This document shows positions 40,339-48,911 of a stretch of 64,000 nt of DNA, in pieces. The notes below the pieces were generated by a model. The model saw only the letters and a list, made by a program, of their open reading frames with translations. It was not told where the DNA came from and did no database searches. Origin of the DNA: Nonomuraea dietziae (lineage in GTDB: Bacteria > Actinomycetota > Actinomycetes > Streptosporangiales > Streptosporangiaceae); the NCBI RefSeq assembly GCF_014195505.1, contig NZ_JACIBV010000001.1, forward strand, positions 930,001-994,000, given 5' to 3'. A program made the translations under genes and the position numbers. Each line of letters begins with the position of its first letter. The first letter of the stretch is position 1.

Positions 40339-41477
40339 GAGCGCTCTCCTGTGAGGTTCGTCGGCGGATCGAAGGCGGGCACGGGGCCAGGGTCGCGCGG
40401 CGGTCCGGCCACCGGGACGGGGCGGGAGCTCTCCGGGGGCTTCGACGAGGGTGCGGGGCCGGACACCGGGGCGAGAGAGGCGGAGTGGGCGGCGGTCAGG
40501 GTGGTTCCCGACCCGGCCAGCTCCAGCACCGCCTCCACCTCGGCGGAGGTCGGCATGGCGTCGGCGCACGACAGCCGTGAGGCGACGATCGCGCCTGCCG
40601 CGTTGGCGAAGCGGACGGTCCGCTCCAGGTCCCAGCCGGACAGCAGGCCGTGGCACAGGGCGCCGCCGAAGGCGTCCCCCGCGCCGAGCCCGTTGACGAC
40701 CTCCACGGGGACGGGCGGCCCGACGACCGTGGTGACGCCGTCGGTGGCGAGCACCCCGTCCGGTCCCTGCTTGACGATCGCGATCTTCACCCCGGCGGCC
40801 AGCAGCAGGGCGGCGGCCGACTCGGCGTCGTGCGAGCCGACGGCGACCGCGCACTCCTCCAGGTTGCCGACCGCGACCGTGGCGTGCGGCAGCGCCTGCC
40901 GGACGAAGCGGGCCGCCTCCTCGCGAGAGGCCCAGAACATCGGCCGGTAGTCCAGGTCGAGCACCACCGTCCCCGTGGCGGCGCCCAGCGCGGCCAGGGT
41001 GGCCGACCTGCTGGGCTCCTGGCACAGGCCCGTCACCGTCGCCCAGAAGATCTCGGCCCGCGCGATGGCGGACAGGTCCAGCTCCTCCGGGTGGATCTGC
41101 AGGTCCGGCGCGGTCGGGAAGCGGTAGAAGTACAGCGGGAAGTCGTCGGGGGGAAACAGCTCGCAGAACGTGACGGGCGTCGGCATCCCCGCGACCGGCG
41201 TCACGTACCTGTCGTCGACGCCGAAGCCTCTGAGCGCGTCGTGCAGGAACTCCCCGAACGGGTCGGCGCCCGTCCTGGTGATGACCGCAGAGGAGCGCCC
41301 GTGCCTGGCTGCGGCCACGGCGACGTTGGACGGCGAGCCGCCGAGGTACTTGCCGAAGGTCTCGACGTGCCGGAGCGAGAGGCCGCTCTGCAGCGGGTAG
41401 ACGTCCACCCCGATCCGGCCCATCGTGATGAGCTCGGTGACGAGCCCGCTGACGAGCCCTGTGGTCGGCTCGGTCAC
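40335..41477 (-). CDS. iolC: 5-dehydro-2-deoxygluconokinase (IolC), PfkB family, with Pro-rich tail
   Basis: A 380-residue ribokinase-fold kinase. N-terminal TMGRIGVDVYPLQSGLSLRH and FGKYLGGSPSNVAVAAARHG are characteristic of IolC; the PfkB C-terminal signature is EVVNGLGAGDAFGGALCHGL with the catalytic Asp. It phosphorylates 2-deoxy-5-keto-D-gluconate. Unusually, about 55 residues after the kinase fold (from about 325) are a Pro/Ser/Ala-rich tail (SGPAPSSKPPESSRPVPVAG) with no family counterpart. Start is GTG 41477 with GGAG upstream, overlapping the iolE stop. Confidence 0.92.
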   Translation of the reverse strand: MTEPTTGLVSGLVTELITMGRIGVDVYPLQSGLSLRHVETFGKYLGGSPSNVAVAAARHGRSSAVITRTGADPFGEFLHDALRGFGVDDRYVTPVAGMPTPVTFCELFPPDDFPLYFYRFPTAPDLQIHPEELDLSAIARAEIFWATVTGLCQEPSRSATLAALGAATGTVVLDLDYRPMFWASREEAARFVRQALPHATVAVGNLEECAVAVGSHDAESAAALLLAAGVKIAIVKQGPDGVLATDGVTTVVGPPVPVEVVNGLGAGDAFGGALCHGLLSGWDLERTVRFANAAGAIVASRLSCADAMPTSAEVEAVLELAGSGTTLTAAHSASLAPVSGPAPSSKPPESSRPVPVAGPPRDPGPVPAFDPPTNLTGERS

Positions 41478-42352
41478 AGACGCTCCGCCAGCCAGGTGTG
41501 GTTGTGCCGCTGGTCGGCGATGACGGCGTCCCACGTCTCGGCGGTGACGGCGGCGCTGTCCTGCTCGATGACGTACCAGCCGGCGTAGCCGTTGGCCTTG
41601 AGCTGGGCCAGGAAGGGCTCGAGCGCGACGTCGCCCCGGCCGAGCGGGCAGGCCACCTCAGCCCACCACGACTCGAGATGGACGTCGCCGCGGGCCTTGG
41701 CGGCGGCGACGACGGCGTGGCGCACGTCCTTGACGTGGACGTGGTCCACGCGGTCGGCGTACTTCTCCGCGTAGGCCGCGGGCGAGGCGCCGCCGAGTTC
41801 GAAGTGGCCGCTGTCGAGGCAGAGCGAGACGTCGGTCAGCTCCATGAGCCTGTCGATCTCGGCGGCCTGCTCGACGTAGGTGGCGTAGTGGGGGTGGAAG
41901 ACGGGGCGCACGCCGTACGACCTGACGACCTCGCAGGCGGCGGCGACGCGGTCGGCGGCGCGCTGCCAGGTGGCGGCGTCCCAGCCGTCTCCGGTGCGCC
42001 AGGGGTTGGCGCGCAGGGCGTCGTCGCCCTCGTCGGCGAGGACGGCCACCACGTCGGGGTTGCCCGAGGCGGCCAGCTCCTCCAGGGTGTGGCGCATGGC
42101 GGCCAGGTCGGCGGCCAGCACCTCCTCCGACAGCGACAGGTGCAGCGGCACGTAGGAGCCGACGACCGTGAGGCCGTTGTCGGCGAACAGCCTGGCGGTC
42201 TCGGCGGGCGAGCCGAAGAATCCGGGAGGGCCGAGCTCGCTGCCGGTGTATCCGGCCGCGGCCATGGCCTCGAGCAGCTCGACCGGCTTCATGTCGATGG
42301 ACTGGCCGCCCAGCACTCCGTAGCTGCAGGGCGCAGAGGCGATCTTGTTCAT
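41474..42352 (-). CDS. iolE: Inosose dehydratase (IolE), AP-endonuclease-2-like TIM barrel
   Basis: A 292-residue sugar phosphate isomerase/epimerase-fold enzyme. It begins NKIASAPCSYGVLGGQ, the IolE N-terminal signature, and has ELGPPGFFGSPAETARLFAD, RPVFHPHYATYVEQAAEIDR, LCLDSGHFELGG, DHVHVKDVRH and VIEQDSAAV, giving the His/Glu/Asp metal site of the family. It dehydrates 2-keto-myo-inositol to the dione used by IolD. ATG at 42352 overlaps the stop of the Gfo/Idh gene (ATGA); its own stop overlaps iolC. Confidence 0.93.
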   Translation of the reverse strand: MNKIASAPCSYGVLGGQSIDMKPVELLEAMAAAGYTGSELGPPGFFGSPAETARLFADNGLTVVGSYVPLHLSLSEEVLAADLAAMRHTLEELAASGNPDVVAVLADEGDDALRANPWRTGDGWDAATWQRAADRVAAACEVVRSYGVRPVFHPHYATYVEQAAEIDRLMELTDVSLCLDSGHFELGGASPAAYAEKYADRVDHVHVKDVRHAVVAAAKARGDVHLESWWAEVACPLGRGDVALEPFLAQLKANGYAGWYVIEQDSAAVTAETWDAVIADQRHNHTWLAERL

Positions 42353-43431
42353 GCGAGGCTCCTTGCGATCTGCTGGAGGGCGGCGGTGTCGTAGGCGGCG
42401 CCGGTGGCGGTGGACAGGACGGGCGCGCCTTCGGTGACGGAGGCGTGGAAGGCGAGCAGCTCGTGGACGAAGCCGGTGCGGTGGTCGGAGACGAGGCGGG
42501 TGGTGGCCCGCTCACCCCCCTGCATGCTCTCGACGACCAGCTCGGCCCTGGCGTCGCGCAGGTAGGGGCCCGGCATGCTGAGGTAGAGGCGGCCGGCCGA
42601 GCCGAAGACCGCGATCTCCTCGCCGTAGTCGGGGAAGTCGGGCAGCCAGTTCCACGACAGCGACAGCTGGGCGTCGCCGAGCGTGCCGAGCGCCTGCAAC
42701 TGCGGCGGCTCCTCCAGCTTCACGCCGGGCTTGAGCCCCGCGGCCTGGGCGTGGGCGATGGTGAGCGGCTGCTCGCCGAACAGGGCGCGCAGCACCGACA
42801 GCTCGTGCACGACCGAGCCCTGCAGCACGTTGGTGTAGATCGACACGTACGGCTCGCCGAGGTCGCCGACGGCCTCGGCCGCCTTCGCCCGCTCGTAGGA
42901 GGTGTCGACGGCGGTGGGGTCGACGTCGCCGTAGCGCAGGTGGCGCTGGTGGGCGAACTGCGGGTCGTCGTCGGGGTGCAGCACGGTCACCCGCACGAGC
43001 CTGAGCGCGCCCAGGCTGGCCAGCTCGGCGCGGGCGCGGGCCATGATCGGGTCGTACATCTTCATGTAGGCCACCTGCAGCACCAGGCCCTTGGCCGCGG
43101 CCAGCGCGTCGAGCTCCAGGCACTCGGCCGTGGTGTGCGCGAACGGCTTCTCCGCCAGCACGTGCTTGCCCGCCTCGAGCGCCCTGCGGGCTAGGTAGGC
43201 GTGGGTGCCCGGGGTCAGGATGAGGACCGCGTCCACCTCGGGGTCGGCCAGCACCTCGGCGGCGTCGGTCGAGTGCCGCACGGGCCCGCCGTACTCCGCG
43301 GCGACCTGCGCGGCCAGCGTGGCCGACAGGTCGCAGACGTGGGTGACCTGGTACTTCTCGCGCAGCGTCTGGAGGTTTTGCAGGTGGACGGCCTGGGCGA
43401 TGAGCCCGAGACCGATGACGCCGAGGCGCAT
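42349..43431 (-). CDS. Gfo/Idh/MocA-family oxidoreductase (candidate inositol dehydrogenase)
   Basis: A 360-residue NAD(P)-dependent oxidoreductase. Rossmann motif RLGVIGLGLIAQAVHLQNLQ (residues 2-21) and the family motif HVLAEKPFAHTTAECLELDA (EKP) are present; the C-terminal GFO domain starts with the D-P-x-x-A-R-A-R helix. As the first intact gene of the inositol operon it is a good candidate for the myo-inositol 2-dehydrogenase step, although sequence alone does not separate it from other sugar dehydrogenases, and the substrate-binding D-x-x-x-H of classical IolG is not evident. AGGAG precedes ATG 43431. Confidence 0.87.
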   Translation of the reverse strand: MRLGVIGLGLIAQAVHLQNLQTLREKYQVTHVCDLSATLAAQVAAEYGGPVRHSTDAAEVLADPEVDAVLILTPGTHAYLARRALEAGKHVLAEKPFAHTTAECLELDALAAAKGLVLQVAYMKMYDPIMARARAELASLGALRLVRVTVLHPDDDPQFAHQRHLRYGDVDPTAVDTSYERAKAAEAVGDLGEPYVSIYTNVLQGSVVHELSVLRALFGEQPLTIAHAQAAGLKPGVKLEEPPQLQALGTLGDAQLSLSWNWLPDFPDYGEEIAVFGSAGRLYLSMPGPYLRDARAELVVESMQGGERATTRLVSDHRTGFVHELLAFHASVTEGAPVLSTATGAAYDTAALQQIARSLA

Positions 43432-43569
43432 GGGTGACTCCTGTCCGATGAGCGGCATCACGCGACGCCGGTGTCCTTGACGATGACCGTGAAGCGCTCG
43501 GCCGTCAGCCCGGCCGTCGAGCCGGTGGCCGGCGTGCGGCGGGCGGCGGTGTTCGAAGGTGACGTGCCG

Positions 43570-43640
43570 TCCTTGGGCCGCTCGCGCGGGCGCGGACCGC
43601 AGGCGACGTTCTCCTCGACCGTCATGTGCGGCCAGAGCGC
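43570..43640 (-). pseudogene. Fragment of an ABC transporter ATPase
   Basis: About 22 codons (ALWPHMTVEENVACGPRPRE) match the segment after the Q-loop of sugar-type ABC ATPases (x-P-H-M-T-V-x-E-N-V-A-F-G). No Walker A, signature or Walker B motif is nearby. The flanking sequence belongs to other frames, so this is an orphan piece left by rearrangement at the promoter-proximal end of the inositol operon. Confidence 0.55.
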
Positions 43641-43948
43641 GGCGCGGCGACCTTGTACCTGTCGAGGTCGAGCCGCACGGTCCAGCCCCCTGCGGGGATC
43701 GGGCCCGCGACGCAGCCGGGGGTGGTGTCGCTCGCCCCGACCCTGGGCACCAGGCGGCGAGGTCCTGGCCCGCCGGGGCGCTGCGCGTGCCTGCGGAAGG
43801 TGCCGTCGGGCTCCAGGAGGACGGCGGAGATCTGGACGACGTCCACGATCTTGTCGCACTCCAGCTCGCCCGTCTCCTCGGGCACGTGGTGCGGGTCGAG
43901 ACCGGGGTCGTGCAGGCAGGTCGCGAGGCTGAGCGGCTCGGCGGCCAT
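43622..43948 (-). pseudogene. Fragment resembling the N-terminus of a CehA/McbA-type PHP metallohydrolase
   Basis: From ATG 43948 (AAAGGGG nine bases upstream) an open frame of about 108 codons reads VPEETGELECDKIVDVVQIS and, later, ASDTTPGCVAGPIPAGGWTV then R-L-D-L, which resembles the beta-sandwich domain preceding the PHP catalytic domain in CehA/McbA-like proteins. The catalytic His/Asp metal motifs never appear: the frame runs into the ABC-ATPase fragment and stops. I call it a 3'-truncated gene with low certainty. It is the first translated frame after the operon promoter and may act as a leader. Confidence 0.4.
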
Positions 43949-43982
43949 CAGGGACATCCCCTTTCGTGTCGCTTGTGGGGAT

Positions 43983-44012
43983 TTTCTATCGAGTGGGACA
44001 GCGCCGTGTCAA
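43983..44012 (-). promoter_or_regulatory. Promoter of the inositol operon
   Basis: On the minus strand TTGACA (44012-44007), an 18-bp spacer and TAGAAA (43988-43983) form a near-consensus promoter 35 bp upstream of the first ATG (43948). Confidence 0.6.
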
Positions 44013-44023
44013 ACCTTTGTTAA

Positions 44024-44051
44024 GACATTAGGTCCAACTGATGTATGGTCC
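44024..44051. promoter_or_regulatory. Direct repeats upstream of the inositol promoter
   Basis: GACATTAGGTCC (44024-44035) and GATGTATGGTCC (44040-44051) are direct repeats with a 16-bp period, ending 12 bp upstream of the -35. Position and one-and-a-half-turn period suit a regulator dimer; the inositol regulator is not in the window. Confidence 0.45.
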
Positions 44052-44183
44052 CTGATCGTGCCCATTCCGCGCTGAGCTGGAGCTTCACGGATGGAGCGGG
44101 ACATTGCACGACTCAAGGGCAGCCGCCCCGACCGCCCTCGACGGGTGCGAGGAGCCCGCGTGGCGCCCCACCGGCGGCCCCGT

Positions 44184-45239
44184 CTAGAGCGCCACGCCGT
44201 CGGCCAGGCGGCGGGCCTCGTCGGCCCATCCGGCCAGGAACATCATCGCCGCACCGCGCTCGCGGTAGCGGCGGGCCGCCTCGACGGGCCGCCCGCCCCC
44301 GTAGTCGAGCTGCTCCCTGTCCACCGCGCGCAGCATCATGGGCACCAGCCAGTCGTACTTGACCGCCGAGGCGCACACCGCCAGCCGTACCAGCCGCTCG
44401 TCACCCGACCAGCCCGCCTCCCTCAGGCCCCGCACGTAGGCGCCGAAGACGGCGCGGTCGAGGGCGGGCAGCTCGGAGGCGGGCACGAACAGGTCGAAGG
44501 CGCTGTCGGGCACGTGGTTGCCGATGTCCTCACCGAGCGCGCCGTCACCGGCGAAGGCCCAGTCCAGCAGGACGGTCTCCGGCCCGCGCGCCAGCAGGTT
44601 GTTCGGCCACACGTCCAGGTGGCACAGGGCGCGCGGCAGCGACTCCATCAGGCGCAGGAACCACTCGCGGTCCCTGTGCAGCCTGACCAGCTCCGCGCGC
44701 AGGCCGGGCGGGAAGTGCTCGCTCACCAGCGGGTGCCGCCATGCCGCCTCGTCGTCGAGCAGCTCGTACGGCACGTCCTTCGACTCCACGTACTCGCGCA
44801 GGAACGACCTGCTCAGCCACGGCCGGTCGGGCGCGAGCGAGCCGCCCTGAGCCCTGCCCAGCTGCCTGGCCATCACCGCGTGCCGCTCGAAGGTGAGCCG
44901 CTCGCCCCCGGCGTCCTCCAGGTAGAGCGCCACGTCGCCGTCGTCCCTCTCGACCATCGCGACCAGCTCGGGCGCGCGCAGCCCGCTGCCCTTCCACAGC
45001 TCGGGCAGCCCGTCGGCGTAGACCTCGGCCTCCCTGCGCCAGTAGTTCCAGTGCCTGGGGTCGTGCGAGGCGGCCCACCCCAGCCCGCCCTCGTCCGCGC
45101 TGGTGAGCACCTTGAGGATGACGGGCCGCTCGCCGCGCAGCCGCCAGATGCCCTTGGTCACCGCGTTCATGGCGTTGTGCGTCAGCGGCTCGGCCGTCCA
45201 TTCGCTCCAGCCCAGCACCGCGCGGATTTCGTCGCTCAC
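44184..45239 (-). CDS. APH/choline-kinase-fold phosphotransferase
   Basis: A 351-residue kinase-like protein. The Brenner-type catalytic motif is ALCHLDVWPNNLLA (H-x-D-x-x-x-x-N), followed by the Mg-binding LLDWAFAGDG; an N-terminal lobe with GERPVILKVLTSAD supplies the ATP Lys. It is of the aminoglycoside-phosphotransferase superfamily, whose members act on antibiotics, choline, homoserine or sugars; nothing here fixes the substrate. A consensus-like -10 TATGAT six bases before the GTG at 45239 indicates leaderless transcription. It is divergent from the racemase gene at 45374. Confidence 0.85.
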   Translation of the reverse strand: MSDEIRAVLGWSEWTAEPLTHNAMNAVTKGIWRLRGERPVILKVLTSADEGGLGWAASHDPRHWNYWRREAEVYADGLPELWKGSGLRAPELVAMVERDDGDVALYLEDAGGERLTFERHAVMARQLGRAQGGSLAPDRPWLSRSFLREYVESKDVPYELLDDEAAWRHPLVSEHFPPGLRAELVRLHRDREWFLRLMESLPRALCHLDVWPNNLLARGPETVLLDWAFAGDGALGEDIGNHVPDSAFDLFVPASELPALDRAVFGAYVRGLREAGWSGDERLVRLAVCASAVKYDWLVPMMLRAVDREQLDYGGGRPVEAARRYRERGAAMMFLAGWADEARRLADGVAL

Positions 45240-45245
45240 CTGGAG

Positions 45246-45251
45246 ATCATA
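45246..45251 (-). promoter_or_regulatory. -10 element of a leaderless promoter
   Basis: On the minus strand TATGAT (five of six consensus bases) ends six bases before GTG 45239. A CCCCC-TCGATT-GGGGG repeat (45255-45270) lies just upstream and could be an operator. Confidence 0.6.
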
Positions 45252-45373
45252 GGTCCCCCTCGATTGGGGGTAGGACACGAAGAAACCGCCTGATTCGGGC
45301 GTCCGGCACGAATCGTCGGGGGACCGTCGTGGCCTAGCGTCGGACGGAGTCCGTGCTACGAAGTGGAGAGAGC

Positions 45374-46477
45374 ATGAAAATCACCGGAGTGGAGCTGCGC
45401 CGGATCGCGATGCCGCTGGTCGCGCCGTTCCGCACGTCGTTCGGCACCGAGCACGACAGGGACGTCCTCCTGGTCAGAGTGGTCACCCCCGATGCCGAGG
45501 GGTGGGGCGAGTGCGTGGCGATGTCGGAGCCGCTCTACTCCTCCGAGTACGTCGACGGAGCCGCCGCGGTGATCCGCCGCTTCCTGCTGCCCGCGCTGCC
45601 CGACAACGTCGACGCGTACGGCGTGGGCCACGCCCTCGAGCCGATCAAGGGCCACCGCATGGCCAAGGCGGCGCTGGAGACGGCCGTGCTCGACGCCCAG
45701 CTGAGGGCCTCGGGCGAGTCGTTCGGCCAGTTCCTCGGCGCCACGAGGGACAGGGTGCCGTGCGGGGTGTCGGTCGGCATCATGGACTCCATCCCGCAGC
45801 TGCTCGAGGCGGTGGAGGGCTATCTGGACGAGGGCTACGTCAGGATCAAGCTGAAGATCGAGCCCGGCTGGGACGTCGAGCCGGTGCGCGCGGTCAGGGA
45901 GCGGTTCGGCGACGAGGTGTTGCTGCAGGTCGACGCGAACGCCGCCTACACCCTGGTCGACGCCCAGCAGCTGGCCAGGCTCGACGACTTCGGCCTGCTG
46001 CTGATCGAGCAGCCGCTGGCGAACGACGACCTGGTGCAGCACGCCGAGCTGGCCAAGCGCCTGCGCACCCCGATCTGCCTGGATGAGTCGATCGAGTCGG
46101 CCGAGCACGCGGCGGCCGCCATCTCGCTCAAGGCCTGCTCGATCGTCAACATCAAGCCGGGCAGGATCGGCGGATACCTGGAGGCGCGGCGCATCCACGA
46201 CCTGTGCAGGGCGCACGGCATCGCGGTGTGGTGCGGGGGCATGCTGGAGACGGGCCTCGGCAGGGCCGCCAACGTGGCGCTGGCCGCGCTGCCCGGCTTC
46301 ACCCTGCCGGGCGACACCTCAGGCTCGCGCCGTTACTACGCCACCGACATCACCGAGCCCTTCGAGCTCGACGGCGGCCACCTCACCGTGCCGTCGGGCC
46401 CCGGCCTGGGCGTCGATCCCGTCAAGGAGATCCTCGAGGAGGTCACCACCTCGACGGAGTGGATCCCGCTCGGCTGA
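45374..46477 (+). CDS. N-acylamino-acid racemase / dipeptide epimerase (enolase superfamily, MenC-like)
   Basis: A 367-residue enolase-superfamily enzyme of the muconate-lactonising/o-succinylbenzoate-synthase group. All active-site residues are in place: the K-x-K pair Lys159-Leu-Lys161 (YVRIKLKIEPGW), metal ligands Asp187 (VDANAAY), Glu212 (LIEQPL) and Asp237 (CLDESI), and general base Lys261 (VNIKPGRIGG). No men genes are nearby. Instead a COG3375 GNAT and a dipeptidase follow, the standard setting of N-succinylamino-acid racemases that convert D- to L-amino acids via N-acyl forms; a dipeptide (L-Ala-D/L-Glu) epimerase is the alternative. GGAGAGAG precedes the ATG, and TAGCGT (45335-45340) is a likely -10. 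Confidence 0.87.
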   Translation: MKITGVELRRIAMPLVAPFRTSFGTEHDRDVLLVRVVTPDAEGWGECVAMSEPLYSSEYVDGAAAVIRRFLLPALPDNVDAYGVGHALEPIKGHRMAKAALETAVLDAQLRASGESFGQFLGATRDRVPCGVSVGIMDSIPQLLEAVEGYLDEGYVRIKLKIEPGWDVEPVRAVRERFGDEVLLQVDANAAYTLVDAQQLARLDDFGLLLIEQPLANDDLVQHAELAKRLRTPICLDESIESAEHAAAAISLKACSIVNIKPGRIGGYLEARRIHDLCRAHGIAVWCGGMLETGLGRAANVALAALPGFTLPGDTSGSRRYYATDITEPFELDGGHLTVPSGPGLGVDPVKEILEEVTTSTEWIPLG

Positions 46478-46550
46478 GCGGTTGGGCTCCCGCACGAAGA
46501 ACGGCCCGGTCTTGATGTCACAGGACGAATTCGGGACTTGTGCTTTGGCA

Positions 46551-46556
46551 TAGCGT
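46551..46556 (+). promoter_or_regulatory. -10 element of a leaderless promoter
   Basis: TAGCGT ends seven bases before the ATG at 46564; no ribosome-binding site. Confidence 0.5.
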
Positions 46557-46563
46557 CACGGAC

Positions 46564-47592
46564 ATGTCGCTGGACCTCCACCGCCGCGCCGTGGTCGCGG
46601 ACACCCATAACGACCTGTTGATGGCCGTAGCCGCGCGCCCACCCGAGCGGTGGGCGCCCTTCTTCGCCGAGCAGTGGCTGCCCCAGCTGCGCGAGGGCGG
46701 GGTGCGGCTGCAGGTGCTGCCCGTCTTCATCGACGACGCCTTCAGGCCCGAGGGCTCGCTGAGGCAGACGCTGCGCATGATCGAGTGCGCGCACGTCATC
46801 GCCGAGGGCAACGCCGACGCCGTGGCGCTCTGCCTCGACGCCGCCCAGATCGACGCCGCCCTCGCCGAGGACAGGATCGCCCTGGTCCTGGCCATGGAGA
46901 GCATGCCGGGCATCGACGCCAGCGTGGAACTGATCCCGACCATGCACCGCCTCGGCGTCCGGGTCGCCTCGATCGCCCACTGGGGCCGCACCCCCCTGGC
47001 CGACGGCAGCGGCGAGGACGCCACCGGCAGCGGCCTCACCTCCCACGGCGTCGAGGCGCTCAAGGAGATGGAACGCCTCGGCATCCTGTTCGACGTCTCC
47101 CACCTCGGCGCCTCAGGCGTCGCCCACGTGCTGGAGCTGGCCACCAGGCCCGTCATCGCCACCCACTCCTCGGCCAGAGCCCTGCGCGACCACCACCGCA
47201 ACCTCACCGACGAGCAGATCAGAGGCGTCGCGGCGACGGGCGGCGTCGTGTGCGTGAACTTCTTCCCGCACTTCCTGGCAGCCGACCCCTCCGGCTACAC
47301 CCTCGACACGCTCGTGGACCACATCGAGCACATCGCCTCCGTCGCCGGCGTCGACCACGTGGGGCTGGGCCCCGACTTCGTCCGCGAGGTGCTGCAGGAC
47401 CTGACCCCGCCCTGCTGCGAGGACCTCGGCTTCGGCGAGCTCGACCCCTACGCCACCGTTCAGGGGCTCGAAGGGCCCCGAGGGCTGCCCCTGGTCACCG
47501 AGGCCCTGCTCGGCAGGGGCGTCCCCGACAAGGACGTGCTAAAGATCCTCGGCGGCAACGTGCACCGGCTCCTCGGCGAGGCCCTGCGGTGA
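46564..47592 (+). CDS. Membrane dipeptidase family (M19) zinc dipeptidase
   Basis: A 342-residue M19 (renal dipeptidase-like) enzyme, cytoplasmic here as no signal peptide is present. Zinc ligands of the family are visible: His15 and Asp17 (ADTHNDLL), Glu112 (LAMESMPG), His201 (IATHSSARAL) and a His in RDHHRNLTD at 210-211. M19 enzymes cleave dipeptides, including those with C-terminal D-residues and cilastatin-sensitive substrates. It starts from a probable leaderless promoter and overlaps the GNAT gene (GTGA), tying it to the racemase/GNAT pathway. Confidence 0.9.
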   Translation: MSLDLHRRAVVADTHNDLLMAVAARPPERWAPFFAEQWLPQLREGGVRLQVLPVFIDDAFRPEGSLRQTLRMIECAHVIAEGNADAVALCLDAAQIDAALAEDRIALVLAMESMPGIDASVELIPTMHRLGVRVASIAHWGRTPLADGSGEDATGSGLTSHGVEALKEMERLGILFDVSHLGASGVAHVLELATRPVIATHSSARALRDHHRNLTDEQIRGVAATGGVVCVNFFPHFLAADPSGYTLDTLVDHIEHIASVAGVDHVGLGPDFVREVLQDLTPPCCEDLGFGELDPYATVQGLEGPRGLPLVTEALLGRGVPDKDVLKILGGNVHRLLGEALR

Positions 47593-48323
47593 TCGAGATC
47601 AGGGAGCTGCACCGCCTGGAGGAGTTCGCCGAGGCCTTCAGGCTCTTCTCCGGCATCTGGGGCTTCGAGCCAGGCAACCAGCCGGTCAACCCCGAGATGA
47701 TGCGGGCGCTCTCGCACGCGGGCAACTACGTGGCGGGCGCCTACGAGGGCGGGCTGATGGTCGGCGCCTCGGTGGCCTTCTTCGCCGAGGGCGCCGCGCT
47801 GCACTCCCACATCACGGGAGCGCTCACCGGCAGGGGCATCGGGCTGGAGCTCAAGCGGCACCAGCGCAGGTGGGCGCTCGATCGCGGGCTCGACCGCATC
47901 ACCTGGACCTACGACCCGCTGGTGCGCCGCAACGCGCACTTCAACCTGACCAAGCTGGGCGCCAGGCCCGAGAAGTACCTGCCCAGCTTCTACGGCGCGA
48001 TGGACGACGCCGTCAACAAGGGGGACGACTCGGATCGGCTGCTGGCCGTGTGGCGGCTGGGCGCGCCCCCTTCGCCGTTCACCGTCGAGGGGGCGCGGGT
48101 GGCGCTGCGCGAGGAGGCGGGCAGGCCCGTCGAGGGCTCCATGGACGCCCGGGTCCTGCTGGTGGCGGTCCCCGAGGACGTGGAGTCGCTGCGCAAGGAG
48201 GACGCGGGCGCGGCGAAGGCCTGGCGGCACGCGGTGCGCGACGTGCTGGGCGGGCTGCTCAATGGTGGCGCCCGGGTAACAGGTTTCCACGCGAAGTCCT
48301 ATTACGTGGTCGAGCGGCCCTGA
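47589..48323 (+). CDS. COG3375-type GNAT acyltransferase (predicted N-acyl/succinyl transferase)
   Basis: A 244-residue protein of the predicted GNAT family typified by COG3375. Distinctive segments: FAEAFRLFSGIWGFEPGNQP, VGASVAFFAEGAALHSHITG, GIGLELKRHQRRWALDRGLD and ITWTYDPLVRRNAHFNLTKL, the last being the family hallmark. Homologues adjoining N-acylamino-acid racemases are proposed to acylate D-amino acids so that the racemase can invert them. Start is GTG 47589, overlapping the dipeptidase stop. The acyl donor (acetyl- or succinyl-CoA) is not decided by the sequence. Confidence 0.87.
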   Translation: MIEIRELHRLEEFAEAFRLFSGIWGFEPGNQPVNPEMMRALSHAGNYVAGAYEGGLMVGASVAFFAEGAALHSHITGALTGRGIGLELKRHQRRWALDRGLDRITWTYDPLVRRNAHFNLTKLGARPEKYLPSFYGAMDDAVNKGDDSDRLLAVWRLGAPPSPFTVEGARVALREEAGRPVEGSMDARVLLVAVPEDVESLRKEDAGAAKAWRHAVRDVLGGLLNGGARVTGFHAKSYYVVERP

Positions 48324-48364
48324 GGGGCGCAGTATGGACGCGTACCTCTTTCGAGGAGGACGCG

Positions 48365-48892
48365 ATGCTACCCGTGGAACCGCGTGTGATCGTCGGGGTG
48401 GACGACTCTCCCGCCTCCCGCTGGGCGCTGGCCTGGGCGGTCGGCGCGGCCCGGCTGTGGGGCATGGCGCTGGTCGCCGTCCATGTCAGCCGGGCCCCCG
48501 TGCACCCCTTTCCCGAGGCGCTGCCGTACACGCACGCGATCAGGCAGTTCGAGGAGGCCAGGAGCGTCGAGCTCATCCACGACCTGTTCGAGGACATGGC
48601 GGGCGGGACACCCTCCGACCTCACCACGGCCTCGCTCGCCAGGCTCGGCGAGCCGGGGCCGCTGCTGGTGGAGCTGGCCAGGCCAGGCGACCTGCTGGTG
48701 GTGGGCAGGGGGCGTAGGGGTGGGCTGGACAGGCTGCTGCTGCCCTCCACCCGCCGCTACTGCATCCGCCACGCGCGCTGCACGCTGGTCATCGTGCCCA
48801 CCCCGCCCGCCTCCGAGCCGATGACGGGCCCCGCCGTCGCGGCCCGTCCGTCGTGGATGCGGTGGCTGTCGCCGCGGCACCACGCGAGGTGA
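48365..48892 (+). CDS. Universal stress protein (UspA family)
   Basis: A 175-residue single UspA domain. It starts with V-I-V-G-V-D-D-S-P-A-S-R-W-A-L and ends the fold with LLVVGRGRRGGLDRLLLPST and C-T-L-V-I-V-P, giving the ATP-binding motif G-x2-G-x9-S/T in slightly altered form. AGGAGG precedes the ATG. Usp proteins modulate stress tolerance; there is no obvious link to the peptide genes around it except that it is 41 bp after the GNAT gene and may be co-transcribed. It ends 19 bp from the convergent ABC gene. Confidence 0.88.
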   Translation: MLPVEPRVIVGVDDSPASRWALAWAVGAARLWGMALVAVHVSRAPVHPFPEALPYTHAIRQFEEARSVELIHDLFEDMAGGTPSDLTTASLARLGEPGPLLVELARPGDLLVVGRGRRGGLDRLLLPSTRRYCIRHARCTLVIVPTPPASEPMTGPAVAARPSWMRWLSPRHHAR

Positions 48893-48911
48893 CGGCGCTC
48901 GGGCGGCCTGC

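Noticed and set aside
45374..46477. Assignment as menC of menaquinone synthesis
   Set aside because: The family cannot separate the two functions by motif, but no other men gene is present and the COG3375/dipeptidase context favours an N-acylamino-acid racemase or dipeptide epimerase.
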